From: Candidatus Omnitrophota bacterium
GTDB lineage: Bacteria > Omnitrophota > Omnitrophia > Omnitrophales > Aquincolibacteriaceae
DNA: 41,126 nucleotides
Reading direction: 5' to 3'
Assembly (NCBI GenBank): GCA_028713205.1
Contig: JAQTOZ010000005.1
Location: 1-41,126 of the forward strand
Positions within the stretch are counted from its first letter, which is position 1. Every line of letters starts with the position of its first letter. Shown here one piece after another: positions 25,601-30,571 of this stretch. Below the pieces are notes generated by a model. It was given only the letters and a program-made list of their open reading frames with translations, searched no databases and had not been told where the DNA came from. A program made the position numbers and the translations under genes.

Positions 25601-28513
25601 ATCCGTCCATATCTTAGTCAACATTTTCCGGATTGTTTTGAACGTTTTTCGCCGCCAATCCCGCATTCCGTACCGGAAGGAATCTCCGAAAGATTCCAAT
25701 AGGGTATCACCGCCGACGGCCGCGATCATATCAGGCAAAGCCCGGATCACGTCCGCAGACGCTAAATCAAGTCCGGGCAACTCCGACACCCGCCGGAAAT
25801 AATCGCGCACCGTGTCCCCGAACAGAAAACGATTCCCTGCTTCCAAAAGTTCGCCAAGCGTTGACGGCAGGTGCGTCGCCCGCAAAACCGGCCCACCCTC
25901 CGCGGATACGGCATGAGCGCGTACGGCCGAATTGAAGATGTCGAATCCGCCAGCTACAAATGCGGCCGCGCCGGGAATGGGGATGTCGATCCCTCGCGTT
26001 CCCGGACGAACGCGCCGGTCGATCCGGACCGCCACCTGCAGCCGCTCGGAAAGCACGGGAAGCGGATGGGCGCTTGTCCGAACCTCCGATCTCGGGAATC
26101 TTTCTTTTCGGGTGGAAATGACGGCTGCAAATTTCCCGACGTCAGACTGGTCCACATTATGCTTTTCGGGATTTGCGACGATGGTCCGGTGTTCCCATCC
26201 GCTCTTCGGGAGCATAGCTATCGCATCCCGAGATTCACCCAAATAGCCTCCCGCAGAAATCACGACGTCCGGCTGAGTCTTGCGCAAAATCTCGTAAAGG
26301 GCTTCCGGACCGAAATCATATCCGATATCCTGCGCCACGACACAGTGCTTCAAATCCCCGGGATCAACCCGGTCCAAGGAACCAACCACCTCATAAACGA
26401 GGCCGTTACGCTTGGCAAGTTTCCGGATGCCGGCATGTTTATCGAGTTTATGTTCGACGAAAATGATTTTGGCGGCACCGAGTTTTCCGGCCGCCAGGCC
26501 GACCAAACCGTAAGTCCCCGCGCCGAAATCGACAAAGACCTTACCTTGAATTTGATCCCGGATTTCAACCAGGGACGCAATGGTCAAATTTGTGGGCGAA
26601 ATCGGCCGGAATTGCGGCCGCACGTCATCAAGCCAAATCGGAATGAATTTACGCCAAATCTTAGGGGACGCGACACGATCTTGAAATTCCCGGTCGAGAT
26701 AGACCAGAGGCCCGATATTTCTCAAAATGTATCCGCGGGAATGCCGGTTGCTGCCCGCAAAAACAACGGGAATCCCCTTCGCGCCTGAACCGGCGTCTTT
26801 CGGAACAATCGTACTGTCGACGAACGACAGAATTTCCGGATCACGCTCGCGGAGGGCCTTCAAAATTTCTTTTTCCAATTCATCTTGCACCTGCCGAGTC
26901 TCCGAGCGGTAAAAATGAGCGTTTAGCGACGAGCGGTTAGCGGCTAGATCGTGAGTTGGTGCTGAACGCTTAACGCTATCCGCTATTGGCTGTTTTGTCC
27001 GCATCTCACTTCTCATCGCCAGATCGATTTCCTCCGGCGTGGCCTCGCGGCCCTTACGGAGCAAACCGGCAGTAATCGCGTCAATCCGCTGAAGCTGCGC
27101 CTCCCACGGAAGCTCCTGGGCGATATTTTGCCGTACGATCCCGAGCGAACCCGGCGCGCGTGAGGCGCGGCTCACATTGAGCGGCACTTCGACCGAATCG
27201 TAGCCCAAAGTCATGAGTTTGCGGTAATAAGCCTGATGCCGCTCGGAAACGGTCCCGATTTTCGGCGATACGATTTGGTAAGCAAAACCCTGCGTCTGAA
27301 GTATTCTTTTGATCGGATCCTTGTGGAACCCTCCGAAAATCAGAACGGCAATTTTTTCTTCCGGATTTTCCTTGAAGACCTGAAGCGCCTTTTCGATCGC
27401 CAGTTCGCGTTCTTCGGCGGTGTCATAAAATCGCACGGCGTCGGCCAGCGCTTTTTCCCAGGCGCGGGAAAGGACCACGGAATGTTTCGTCGCATCCGCA
27501 ATCAACGCGGCGATCGCGGCGGTATTCAGATGCCGGAGCTCCGGTTTGATCCCGGCATACTCGGCCGCGCCGATTTCAACGGCGATCAGCCGTTTCAGCA
27601 GCGTCACGGACCGGTAATACCCGTAAATCTGACGGTCCCGATCCGTCGTCAAAAACCGCCCGGCGGTTTCTTTTTCAAGATCCAGGATTTCCCGCCAAAC
27701 CGCGCGGGCATCGATACCTCCGGCGGTTTCCGGGAATTTTCCGTTTTTGCCCGCCAGCGCCTGCAAAAGGGACGCAAGCACCGGATAGCGCCCGGATTTT
27801 TCAAGAAAATCATTTTCGCCGCCGAGTCCGGCCAGACGCCGGACATATTCCGGCGGATTGAGTTGCTGGGCTTCGAATTGCGCTTTGAGTTTCAGAAATG
27901 TTTTTAGCTGCTCCGAAAAACGGCTTTGCGCCATTCGATTGATTTCGGACAAAAGATAATCCAGGTCCTGCTCCGCCGCGTCCTTCTGCTTCGCGGTCTT
28001 GCGGTACCATTCGATATTTTTCATGTGCAGCCCGAGATCATCCGCACCGATCAGCTTAAAGTCTTTCCGGCGGTTGATATGCGCAAATTCAGCGCCGCTG
28101 ACGCGAAGCTTGTCCATCAGGAACCGGGAAACACAGCGCCGGACATGCGCGTCCTTCATGAATCCGAAATAGCGGTCGGTCGGCACCGGTCCTTCATACC
28201 CTTCTTCGAATACCGTTTTGACGCCGGCGGTTTCGGTCAGATGGCCGATGATCGCGGCAATATTTTGCTGGGCGTCCAAAGAATCATGAGCATCCTGGAT
28301 ATAGATGATCAATTTCCCCGAAGGACCTTGTGCAGATTCCTCGACCGAAGCAAACTTTGAAGGGATACTGCAGGAAGGCATCGCCCCTAAAACGGAAGGA
28401 TCCCCCGGCTTAGCACCGGAAACACTACCGGCGTAAAGCGTTGGTCCGTTAAAAAGTAGACAGATTGCGGCAACGGCAGCCGTTAGCCGCCGGGCACACT
28501 GGTTTTGATACAT
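15650..28513 (-). CDS. Giant secreted multimodular protein with RSExR motifs (candidate polyprotein)
   Basis: 4287 residues, nearly a third of the window. The ATG at 28513 is preferred over one at 28567: a TTGACA/17-nt/CACACT promoter spans 28549-28577, so the earlier ATG would not be in the transcript, and the later one gives a clean signal peptide (Arg-Arg, hydrophobic core, Leu-Tyr-Ala about residue 28). Modules, by residue: TIKI-like 62-417; methyltransferase-like 542-807; CPBP protease-like 813-1127; unknown 1133-1422; P-loop 1500-1906; linker plus three sigma4-like HTH 1947-2621; unknown 2627-2913; methyltransferase 2919-3151; unknown 3200-3491; P-loop duplicate 3521-3933; two unknown 3939-4287. 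RSE[MTVI]R begins at 501, 536, 808, 1128, 1462, 1907, 1942, 2622, 2914, 3152, 3195, 3492, 3516, 3934 and 4092, with variants RSEVQ 1427 and RAETR 1495. I infer exported precursor cut between modules; direct function unknown. Confidence 0.9.
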   Translation of the reverse strand: MYQNQCARRLTAAVAAICLLFNGPTLYAGSVSGAKPGDPSVLGAMPSCSIPSKFASVEESAQGPSGKLIIYIQDAHDSLDAQQNIAAIIGHLTETAGVKTVFEEGYEGPVPTDRYFGFMKDAHVRRCVSRFLMDKLRVSGAEFAHINRRKDFKLIGADDLGLHMKNIEWYRKTAKQKDAAEQDLDYLLSEINRMAQSRFSEQLKTFLKLKAQFEAQQLNPPEYVRRLAGLGGENDFLEKSGRYPVLASLLQALAGKNGKFPETAGGIDARAVWREILDLEKETAGRFLTTDRDRQIYGYYRSVTLLKRLIAVEIGAAEYAGIKPELRHLNTAAIAALIADATKHSVVLSRAWEKALADAVRFYDTAEERELAIEKALQVFKENPEEKIAVLIFGGFHKDPIKRILQTQGFAYQIVSPKIGTVSERHQAYYRKLMTLGYDSVEVPLNVSRASRAPGSLGIVRQNIAQELPWEAQLQRIDAITAGLLRKGREATPEEIDLAMRSEMRTKQPIADSVKRSAPTHDLAANRSSLNAHFYRSETRQVQDELEKEILKALRERDPEILSFVDSTIVPKDAGSGAKGIPVVFAGSNRHSRGYILRNIGPLVYLDREFQDRVASPKIWRKFIPIWLDDVRPQFRPISPTNLTIASLVEIRDQIQGKVFVDFGAGTYGLVGLAAGKLGAAKIIFVEHKLDKHAGIRKLAKRNGLVYEVVGSLDRVDPGDLKHCVVAQDIGYDFGPEALYEILRKTQPDVVISAGGYLGESRDAIAMLPKSGWEHRTIVANPEKHNVDQSDVGKFAAVISTRKERFPRSEVRTSAHPLPVLSERLQVAVRIDRRVRPGTRGIDIPIPGAAAFVAGGFDIFNSAVRAHAVSAEGGPVLRATHLPSTLGELLEAGNRFLFGDTVRDYFRRVSELPGLDLASADVIRALPDMIAAVGGDTLLESFGDSFRYGMRDWRRKTFKTIRKMLTKIWTDLNLQLERESLIAGVAERIAIRDILAAPLLEEVLFRYYLPMFVKLKWGEPFHTALRISHDLFALCHWVYTESQVNYDIPYQKAVSYGRLTAQSLMASIGFHALNNFIFEKNEEREVWKYSPLFRFAMYAGLDLVPVLSSQTENGFRLERNSEDQQVARSEMRLDTGPKSAETPDMRDYVFWSQGIGAFAEAALNETIDFFAGFGNNRQALTAAIREWAGVEESVRFRVLAESQFLSFFYLSQGQVFRVTATDEEARALSTWGRYRYAGTDTHSHSGMGNELSDVSGLWYANLREGHRPLILVFSVDYFNKLARYGHASISLSGDYHERYFSLASGMTVELRDIQSIIMDRGQFQAMEPVLLPEARSKIIPYDFPAQSDDFLPYMLSERLRRDVAVPHGIIEARTQETRKLPAEAYYGETIEERREIPREVLVLMRPEMKKIREVLLAKKEQILKWTRSEVQVKQRIAVSGERLEQTEKLDTTRSALTANFSRSETRRTPEHQNARTPGTGARVPGAPVPVFSFGRAETRTLASYIALADRLYPFGETWRTLIDRREHGESGLAVNDVFWETALGKDAELSVLKDSEPHWLTGNLVTYRASPDQPAHGYLIVGDVGSGKTMLAYYLAAESGGKVEFMVEDTVATYFGPSQNVAEDKFLIAGLPFMIEPFAMLTSYPVREGLPYEEPEENYRGYYRVEDFRETRGFVRLDGIIWLTNNAGRFENFLSLKKSTWPAGDSETDHWSDDLTTRLEGLPVLKVAIPELEAAAAAARSNQRAPMEQMTRDLFGWMENDAMRTPVRQYSLANPLERAEIPVCIVTSRRQREDFVWAKPRFDMTRADAIFNPAQLEQLTALPAELRDSVTGIEIEDDVIVDKWGDRKGDLTIRLYFASHTPVGIYSRDWDEDTYWSPTLAPEFRVPLKVEDIKRTTIVFKPILETRSETRTKQRIADSVKRLGKTEKLTAKRYSLDTQFARSEVRRDKPEGKSKKKNRKWPSQDGDVESVRRDEVGQEEEPDDDVVPDERVLSPHPWQERKAVAKTPRKILEEGQFADTPAVMQYLRKFIYDDANAMSEIYLVDANGSTLILHVASHSGRLLDLLDQARTRLRTAGIPPYLWNITPDEIKGTRLTIISQKRPAPATMLTEKPAPVVPAEDATEIALSLAVAAGLAELSSGRPDGIATVTVAASTVTGDEEIVNWDTLHQDTGIAVERLKDPALRHALSEKDWKIIVCAFPPDTPERSSIKERLQQLSVAGVVMQSERRLIGLTYHAIQRLKAARPGLELIAEKIGVPVDAITPELWERLPVNQRLMLELRFGVNRHRARKRKGFAQMLFELGVAYRGRPYSRGRLGQLLLRARENLKNLIEGRELAEQGFGRSPYRPKVMSEIPENVGVTIAELRQMVAEIREKRKPANARMRLLREIWFGLRPLERKYLSVHFGLGERPARSLNQIRRRIARDRSVWKAKSKPGNASLMRFRRFAFDAFRRGITGRARLSEDSGIALRHLNALLKTLDDEQRKVIRLDYGIDTLRLDTNEEIAAQTGIAKTQRIRDVKRGALQKMRRHAVKRGWAAADVLSIRRKDMSRRKTHKETKWTEAAMRAVIDGSSDEELSTAAMQRRKLGGVLNRATAVYGSWPAALRHFGRDPEKIQIKGKVRSEMRHDKWIGLVGDEDNDVYLQKAALLIQRNSPRPAVNGKITGLYIAGGADIANALRLFPHTDRFIFVDEAQFDKGDAGADKVAEYLAKKSMTRGLAGTTILQQNGIRPFLIKELELLQAIGVGNIRGPELMPGEDNVYLIQFDYQGKTREIIYVSGVSSKTQDLQGKLLYRQYLEKFGTGGKAHWGLFKAPDKAYSNDVAWDGEMFRLQNLDIEDDLVTGGILVLESLGGYLKSDSKYQVTILSSPENVNLDMTPEEAARVKFGYADRPAIIYRINTLSADSARDISPEVRSEIRIVRPGESNSSSEPEFPVPTPEQVKEFYRHFDDQGFRKYPDGLGAPVGMVQLNPQILNWYRAKINMLSQVLGRKLKILSLGSGRGQLEAALIQDGHHVKGVDISERNAEFARAIGVETVVADAQELAEPQEKYDLVIAIDVAGQTDRFRFFRSARRQLNDGGWILATSPLTNLPLTQAEYERTLYIRYSRAEIEEAMEVAGFRVHIGARQVAQIGGSPHSLLSLEMFIGQAVSARSETRTKQRIADSGERLGKTEKLTANPAALATGGRYSLDTQSARSEVRDPVLMNKINFVPSVRPGDDGVPAWLQQEIENLIAGDVEISAQLSLALGETKHLEISMFQWGGVTDNTEKFGIRLGQKEFGSQKAFDRERLRETLFQETGRLKLLAENRQRVVDAYVADAAISGESMTLGKLTTIVKALLDFELFADQIQTGYAKSVARGLRRLWPLPSPFQRFDGTRQRAYYQINGANADLSYALAYLRLRALLLHPEQADAAEIGDLEQRLAANFCYIPDNLRVLIRQNMDSIVQLEAFKTTLWPEHRKAFLRTANGISIVLESIVADARKQELDRTEPEARSEMRRDATESLTQDPRRKPQDLTRSEIRDLSAFIDLANQLYSFGDLYRSLIERRERGEKDLAVADIFWEAVGKEDPVLLSLKESESHWLRGNLVAYRASPDQPARGFLIIGDVGSGKSMLTYYLTAVSGGKIEFLSDDTVAAYFSPAQDAAGERSLIAGLPFMVRPTSMRTSHPVKENLPYEPPEEPYRGYYRVEGFEEKQGFVRLDGIIWLTDHASSFDDSSVLGKSTWPGGFSETKDWSEELAAHLYQLPVVKVTISELKAAAAAHTTQDAPMEKIVMNLMRWMETGQSRIKAKTYSMADAKERAQIPVRLLASSRQRDDLDWDAPNTVVIPAEYIFSPEQLEQLADLPEELRYSVTGIGIEEAERVDRNCYCAGELIIWLYFSSHPPHLIFHRHWNEDSAWDNIRLSRPGPKYHEPLSIEEIKQTDIVFNLRRSGTDTRSETRLPDGQARRKDLGKILHHETLEKAIPGMMVKAGTLRAGTYFAQHEDYAIAVAGGEGYSPSEPKVRLAFDRKAMERDGLTFSPDPERWFALTSDQPTPFSYLTPESKRVVVRMMEQRAPGQKVSNRHKAKAARVLGFSSWKELKAALATESRGLSRSETRMKPIHEMTAPAAVFIRAQELAMLQPGKTDERLDELLAFLDRHPAFDIYIEGADRYSLANVRVPKLQKLLTEYRKRVHFTELEWGNLTPKRIFIQASLFEGLGSPQDTVKLLNGLKEKYGIRENIIPLDYNRPGALQVALNLIESFTAAALLKQIHATFARVGQNGRLQIAAEFCEAVWAQIKNSYVIQWSA
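16715..17953 (-). other. Module 10: P-loop domain, HPr-kinase-like (copy 2)
   Basis: Walker A Gly-Asp-Val-Gly-Ser-Gly-Lys-Ser (3603-3610), with the same order of neighbouring segments as module 5, including Tyr-Arg-Gly-Tyr-Tyr-Arg-Val and Leu-Asp-Gly-Ile-Ile-Trp-Leu-Thr. An internal duplication of about 400 residues. Confidence 0.6.
17954..18040 (-). repeat. AAGACCC-type word repeat inside the linker, related to intergenic copy
   Basis: Between RSEMR 3492 and RSEIR 3516 the minus strand repeats AAGACCC-like words. TCTTGGGTCTTGAG (17990-18003 on plus) recurs exactly at 36791-36804 in a non-coding gap. Confidence 0.6.
18041..18916 (-). other. Module 9: unknown, mainly helical
   Basis: About 290 residues, helix-rich, no motif recognised. 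Bounded by RSEVR 3195 and RSEMR 3492. Confidence 0.4.
19061..19759 (-). other. Module 8: class I SAM-dependent methyltransferase
   Basis: Clear motif I Leu-Ser-Leu-Gly-Ser-Gly-Arg-Gly (2995-3002), acidic Gly-Val-Asp-Ile-Ser-Glu, Val-Val-Ala-Asp-Ala-Gln-Glu-Leu, and Asp-Leu-Val-Ile-Ala-Ile-Asp: the UbiE/Methyltransf_11 plan. Confidence 0.75.
19775..20635 (-). other. Module 7: unknown Rossmann-like domain
   Basis: Begins Ile-Gly-Leu-Val-Gly-Asp-Glu; contains Leu-Tyr-Ile-Ala-Gly-Gly-Ala-Asp then Phe-Ile-Phe-Val-Asp-Glu, suggesting a nucleotide or SAM-binding Rossmann fold. Bounded by RSEMR and RSEIR. Confidence 0.4.
20651..22675 (-). other. Module 6: charged linker plus three tandem sigma70-region-4-like HTHs and an HNHR-like repeat
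   Basis: After a Lys/Asp/Glu-rich stretch, three units share Leu-x-x-x-x-Arg-x-x-Leu/Ile-x-Leu/Val-x-Phe/Tyr-Gly with a downstream Arg-rich helix (2270-2332, 2393-2452, 2473-2532), as in sigma-70 region 4. A Tyr-Gly-Ser-Trp-Pro-Ala-Ala-Leu-Arg-His-Phe-Gly segment (about 2598-2609) resembles homing-endonuclease-associated repeats. These are DNA-binding signatures. Confidence 0.5.
22676..22795 (-). repeat. In-frame linker repeat (TAGCGGA-type), copies at 26894-27013, 24116-24235, 22676-22795 and 18917-19060
   Basis: Four linkers share a layout RSExR - TKQRIADS-like - about 20 residues - RSExR, with DNA based on tandem TAGCGGA/TAGCG words. Copies 3 and 4 (22676, 18917) are nearly identical in DNA, with a 28-nt insertion in the latter. 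Similar words occur in the non-coding gap near 31440-31490. Confidence 0.6.
22796..24016 (-). other. Module 5: P-loop domain, HPr-kinase-like (copy 1)
   Basis: Walker A Gly-Asp-Val-Gly-Ser-Gly-Lys-Thr (1582-1589) follows a Leu-Thr-Gly-Asn-Leu-Val strand and is followed by a segment ending Asp-Thr-Val. The order resembles the HprK/PEPCK-type core (kinase of a Ser-protein), an analogy from motif order only. Confidence 0.5.
24017..24130 (-). repeat. CTGGTGTT-type word repeat inside the linker
   Basis: Low-complexity tandem words (CTGGTGTT, CTGGCGTT, CTGGTGCT on plus) encode Pro/Ala/Arg/Gly-rich residues between RSETR 1462 and RAETR 1495. Confidence 0.55.
24248..25117 (-). other. Module 4: unknown domain
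   Basis: About 290 residues, with Tyr-Ala-Gly-Thr-Asp-Thr-His-Ser-His and Arg-Pro-Leu-Ile-Leu-Val-Phe-Ser-Val-Asp-Tyr. I do not recognise the family. It is followed by a basic helical tail up to the RSEVQ variant. Confidence 0.4.
25133..26077 (-). other. Module 3: CPBP (Abi) intramembrane protease-like domain
   Basis: All three family motifs are present in order: Glu-Glu-Val-Leu-Phe-Arg (1001-1006, EExxxR), Phe-Ala-Leu-Cys-His (1032-1036, FxxxH), His-Ala-Leu-Asn-Asn (1071-1075, HxxxN). Hydrophobicity is lower than in typical CPBP proteins, so membrane insertion is uncertain. Bounded by RSEVR and RSEMR. Confidence 0.6.
26093..26890 (-). other. Module 2: class I methyltransferase-like domain
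   Basis: Val-Phe-Val-Asp-Phe-Gly-Ala-Gly-Thr-Tyr-Gly (about 659-669) is a Rossmann motif I, followed by Glu-His (ribose-binding position). Ends at RSEVR 808. Confidence 0.5.
27263..28330 (-). other. Module 1: TIKI-superfamily-like (ChaN/TraB/EreA-like) domain
   Basis: Begins with Ile-Gln-Asp-Ala-His-Asp-Ser, then Val-Phe-Glu-Glu-Gly-Tyr-Glu-Gly, Ala-Glu-Phe-Ala-His-Ile-Asn-Arg-Arg, and near the end Phe-Gly-Gly-Phe-His. Acidic and histidine pairs at both ends match the metal-site plan of TIKI-type domains. The same domain opens the radical-SAM protein downstream at 34118-35212. Confidence 0.45.
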
Positions 28514-28548
28514 AACCCCATATTTACCAATGAGATAAAAAGTATTAA

Positions 28549-28577
28549 AGTGTGCCCGCTGACGCATTCTTTGTCAA
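28549..28577 (-). promoter_or_regulatory. Sigma70-like promoter of the giant gene
   Basis: TTGACA (28572-28577), 17-nt spacer, CACACT (28549-28554) on the minus strand. It overlaps an upstream in-frame ATG at 28565-28567, so the ATG at 28513 is the probable start, with a leader of roughly 30 nt. Confidence 0.6.
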
Positions 28578-28687
28578 TTCGCGGAGGAAGATTTCCTAAC
28601 ACATTCGGCACAAACAGGTTACATGAGGCGATCCTGATGATTTTTGCGGAACATACTGAAGGAGGGCTTGAATCGGACAATTTCGCT

Positions 28688-28727
28688 TTTAAGGGCGCAC
28701 CCTTCAGAAATTGGGTGCACCCTTAAA
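28688..28727 (-). terminator. Stem-loop downstream of the Spy-like gene
   Basis: Arms of 15 bp (28688-28702 and 28713-28727: TTTAAGGGTGCACCC-type) with a 10-nt loop; the single mismatch becomes a G-U wobble on the minus strand, supporting minus-strand transcription. It begins 15 bp after the Spy stop but lacks a T-run. Confidence 0.5.
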
Positions 28728-28741
28728 GTTATGAACTGCTT

Positions 28742-29272
28742 CTAATTACTGGGCTGCTCGGTTTCTTGCTCTTCCTGATGATGTTTTCTGCCGTGATTCT
28801 TCCATTTCGCTTTGAAGGCTTCTCGCTTCTCTTCCATTTTCTGATGGAGCTGTTTGAATTGCTCCGGTGTCAAAATGGTACGGATCTCGAGAATTCCCTC
28901 GACACGGTTCTTCACTTTCTGGGCACTGAACGCCGAAAGTTCATTCGTCAATTGATCGATACGCGCGCGGTCGAGCTCGGGTTTATCAAGCTCCGCACGA
29001 AGCTCACTGCGTTTTGTCTCGATCCCTTTGAAAATCTCTTCCTGGCGCTGTTTCATACTCGCATGCTGGTCTTCGATCTGTTTTTGCTGTGCTTCGGTCA
29101 GGCCGAGATCGGCCGTCATTTTTTTCATCATCGCTTCCCGTTTCTGATGAAATTTTCCTTTTCCGTCTTTACCGTTTTCTCCCCAACCCTCGAAGGCGTA
29201 AGCCGGCGTACTGACAAGCGCGACACCCAACAAAGCCACCCAAATCATTTGTCGATTCATTCGATGTTTCAT
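28742..29272 (-). CDS. Spy/CpxP-like (LTXXQ) periplasmic chaperone
   Basis: 176 residues. The ATG at 29272 has a perfect AAGGAGG 8 nt upstream. Signal peptide (Met-Asn-Arg-Gln, hydrophobic, Tyr-Ala-Phe) then a helical, charged protein with two LTxxQ motifs: Leu-Thr-Glu-Ala-Gln-Gln (about 60) and Leu-Thr-Pro-Glu-Gln-Phe (about 130). This is the Spy/CpxP family, ATP-independent periplasmic chaperones that sense and damp envelope stress. Downstream of the sigma/anti-sigma pair on the same strand, so probably a target of that sigma. An internal RSELR here is part of a helix and, unlike elsewhere, not at a domain edge. Confidence 0.8.
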   Translation of the reverse strand: MKHRMNRQMIWVALLGVALVSTPAYAFEGWGENGKDGKGKFHQKREAMMKKMTADLGLTEAQQKQIEDQHASMKQRQEEIFKGIETKRSELRAELDKPELDRARIDQLTNELSAFSAQKVKNRVEGILEIRTILTPEQFKQLHQKMEEKREAFKAKWKNHGRKHHQEEQETEQPSN

Positions 29273-29341
29273 AACGTTATCCTCCTTGATTGCTTTCTTC
29301 ATCTTAGACATCCGGCTCCGCCAAAAAGTTTCCGAAAACTT

Positions 29342-29845
29342 TCAACTAAAAAAGTATTGCTCGACGGAAGTCCCCAAAGAGCCGTTGCCGGTATCGGGGT
29401 CCTGCCCGTTCTCGCTGATGCCCATCAAATTGAGCATTTGATCCCCCAAATAATTGCTCACGCTCGAGGAGCGCGGCGGGACATGCGTCAAAAGGACGAT
29501 CAACAAAACCGCAAACGCCAATCCGGCCCCGCCCATAACGATTCTGGGAACGGTCAGAATTGGATCCAAAAACGCACGCGTCCGCTCCCAAAAACTCCCG
29601 GAGGAAACCGCGGCCGCTTGTCTCGCCTCCAGCGACTCCTTGATCTTCAGCCAAACGGATTCGGGCGGCTGAAGCGGTTGGGCTTCCCGGAAAGACCGCG
29701 CCAACGCTTCAATCGTACGCTCCCGGAACTCCCGGCAAAGGGTACACGCGCCAAAATGCGTCTCGATGTCACGCGGAAGCTTTGCCGGCAACTTTTCTTC
29801 CGCATAAGCACGCACCAGCGTTTCCTGAACTTTTTTACAATTCAT
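29342..29845 (-). CDS. Anti-sigma factor (zf-HC2 type)
   Basis: 167 residues. Zinc-binding anti-sigma domain: Cys3, His30, Cys34, Cys37 (His-x3-Cys-x2-Cys). One transmembrane helix (about 103-123), then a periplasmic tail. The start overlaps the sigma factor's 3' end by 11 nt. It probably sequesters the adjacent ECF sigma and releases it upon envelope stress. Confidence 0.85.
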   Translation of the reverse strand: MNCKKVQETLVRAYAEEKLPAKLPRDIETHFGACTLCREFRERTIEALARSFREAQPLQPPESVWLKIKESLEARQAAAVSSGSFWERTRAFLDPILTVPRIVMGGAGLAFAVLLIVLLTHVPPRSSSVSNYLGDQMLNLMGISENGQDPDTGNGSLGTSVEQYFFS

Positions 29846-30398
29846 AGCTCACCCCGCTTTTTCTGGCATAGGCCACCAGCGCTTCCCGGGCACGTTTCAA
29901 CCGGGAGCGAACGGTATTGATATTGATTTTCAAAACCTCGGCCATTTCCTCGTAACTCAAATTTTCGATCTCTCTTAAAATCATGCAGGCCCGTTGTTCG
30001 GGCGATAGAGCGGAAAGCAGGGACTGGACCGCCGCCTCCCGTTCGCTCTGTTCCAGGCGGCCCCGTTCATCCGGAGGCACGCTTTGGGTCAAGATGACGG
30101 AGTCGTAATCGGTACGGCGGTTTCTTTCCTTGGACAAACGTCTGCCGCAATTGATCGCCGTATTGACGGCGATGCGGTAAATCCAGGTCTTCAGCGAGGA
30201 CCGGTTTTCGAATTCATGAAGTTTTTCGTAAACTTTCATGAACACGTCCTGCGTGACCTCCTCCGCTGACGCACTGTCGCGGACCACCCGCAACGCCACG
30301 CTATAAACAAAGCCGGCATAGGCATCATAAATTTCTTTAAACGCTGTCATCTCTCCGGCCGTAGCGCGCTCCAGGATATCTTGCGACAACTCATTCAT
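29835..30398 (-). CDS. ECF RNA polymerase sigma factor (RpoE-like)
   Basis: 188 residues. Region 2: Phe-Lys-Glu-Ile-Tyr-Asp-Ala-Tyr, Asp-Val-Phe-Met-Lys-Val-Tyr and Lys-Thr-Trp-Ile-Tyr-Arg-Ile-Ala; region 4: Leu-Ser-Pro-Glu-Gln-Arg, Glu-Ile-Glu-Asn-Leu-Ser-Tyr-Glu-Glu-Met-Ala and Thr-Val-Arg-Ser-Arg-Leu-Lys-Arg-Ala-Arg. It directs RNA polymerase to stress promoters. The ATG at 30398 has TAGGTG upstream; an in-frame extension to 30548 has no family similarity. A TATTAT-rich stretch upstream (about 30430-30440) may be the promoter. Confidence 0.9.
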   Translation of the reverse strand: MNELSQDILERATAGEMTAFKEIYDAYAGFVYSVALRVVRDSASAEEVTQDVFMKVYEKLHEFENRSSLKTWIYRIAVNTAINCGRRLSKERNRRTDYDSVILTQSVPPDERGRLEQSEREAAVQSLLSALSPEQRACMILREIENLSYEEMAEVLKININTVRSRLKRAREALVAYARKSGVSYEL

Positions 30399-30571
30399 CG
30401 TTGCACCTACCGGACGCCGTCCGCAGGGAGCGGTCATATAATACCGACGTCTCCCTGCAAACGGCATCCCGTCATTGACTTTATCAGCATAACTCAAAGA
30501 TCCGTAGCCCCCTAGAAAAAATTTCTCGTTCATCATGACACCCCTCAAGGCTCACCGTCGCACCTTTTCCT

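Noticed and set aside
15650-28513. Giant frame as an assembly artefact or several merged genes
   Set aside because: A single frame stays open for 12.9 kb with domain signatures throughout and repeated in-frame motifs; no stop or frameshift is seen.
28742-29272. RSELR inside the Spy-like protein
   Set aside because: Sits within a continuous helix, not at a domain edge; likely chance, as Arg/Glu-rich sequence makes it more probable.
28766-29920. 384-residue open frame on the plus strand
   Set aside because: Antisense to the Spy and anti-sigma genes; no domain and no ribosome site. The minus-strand genes have clear motifs.
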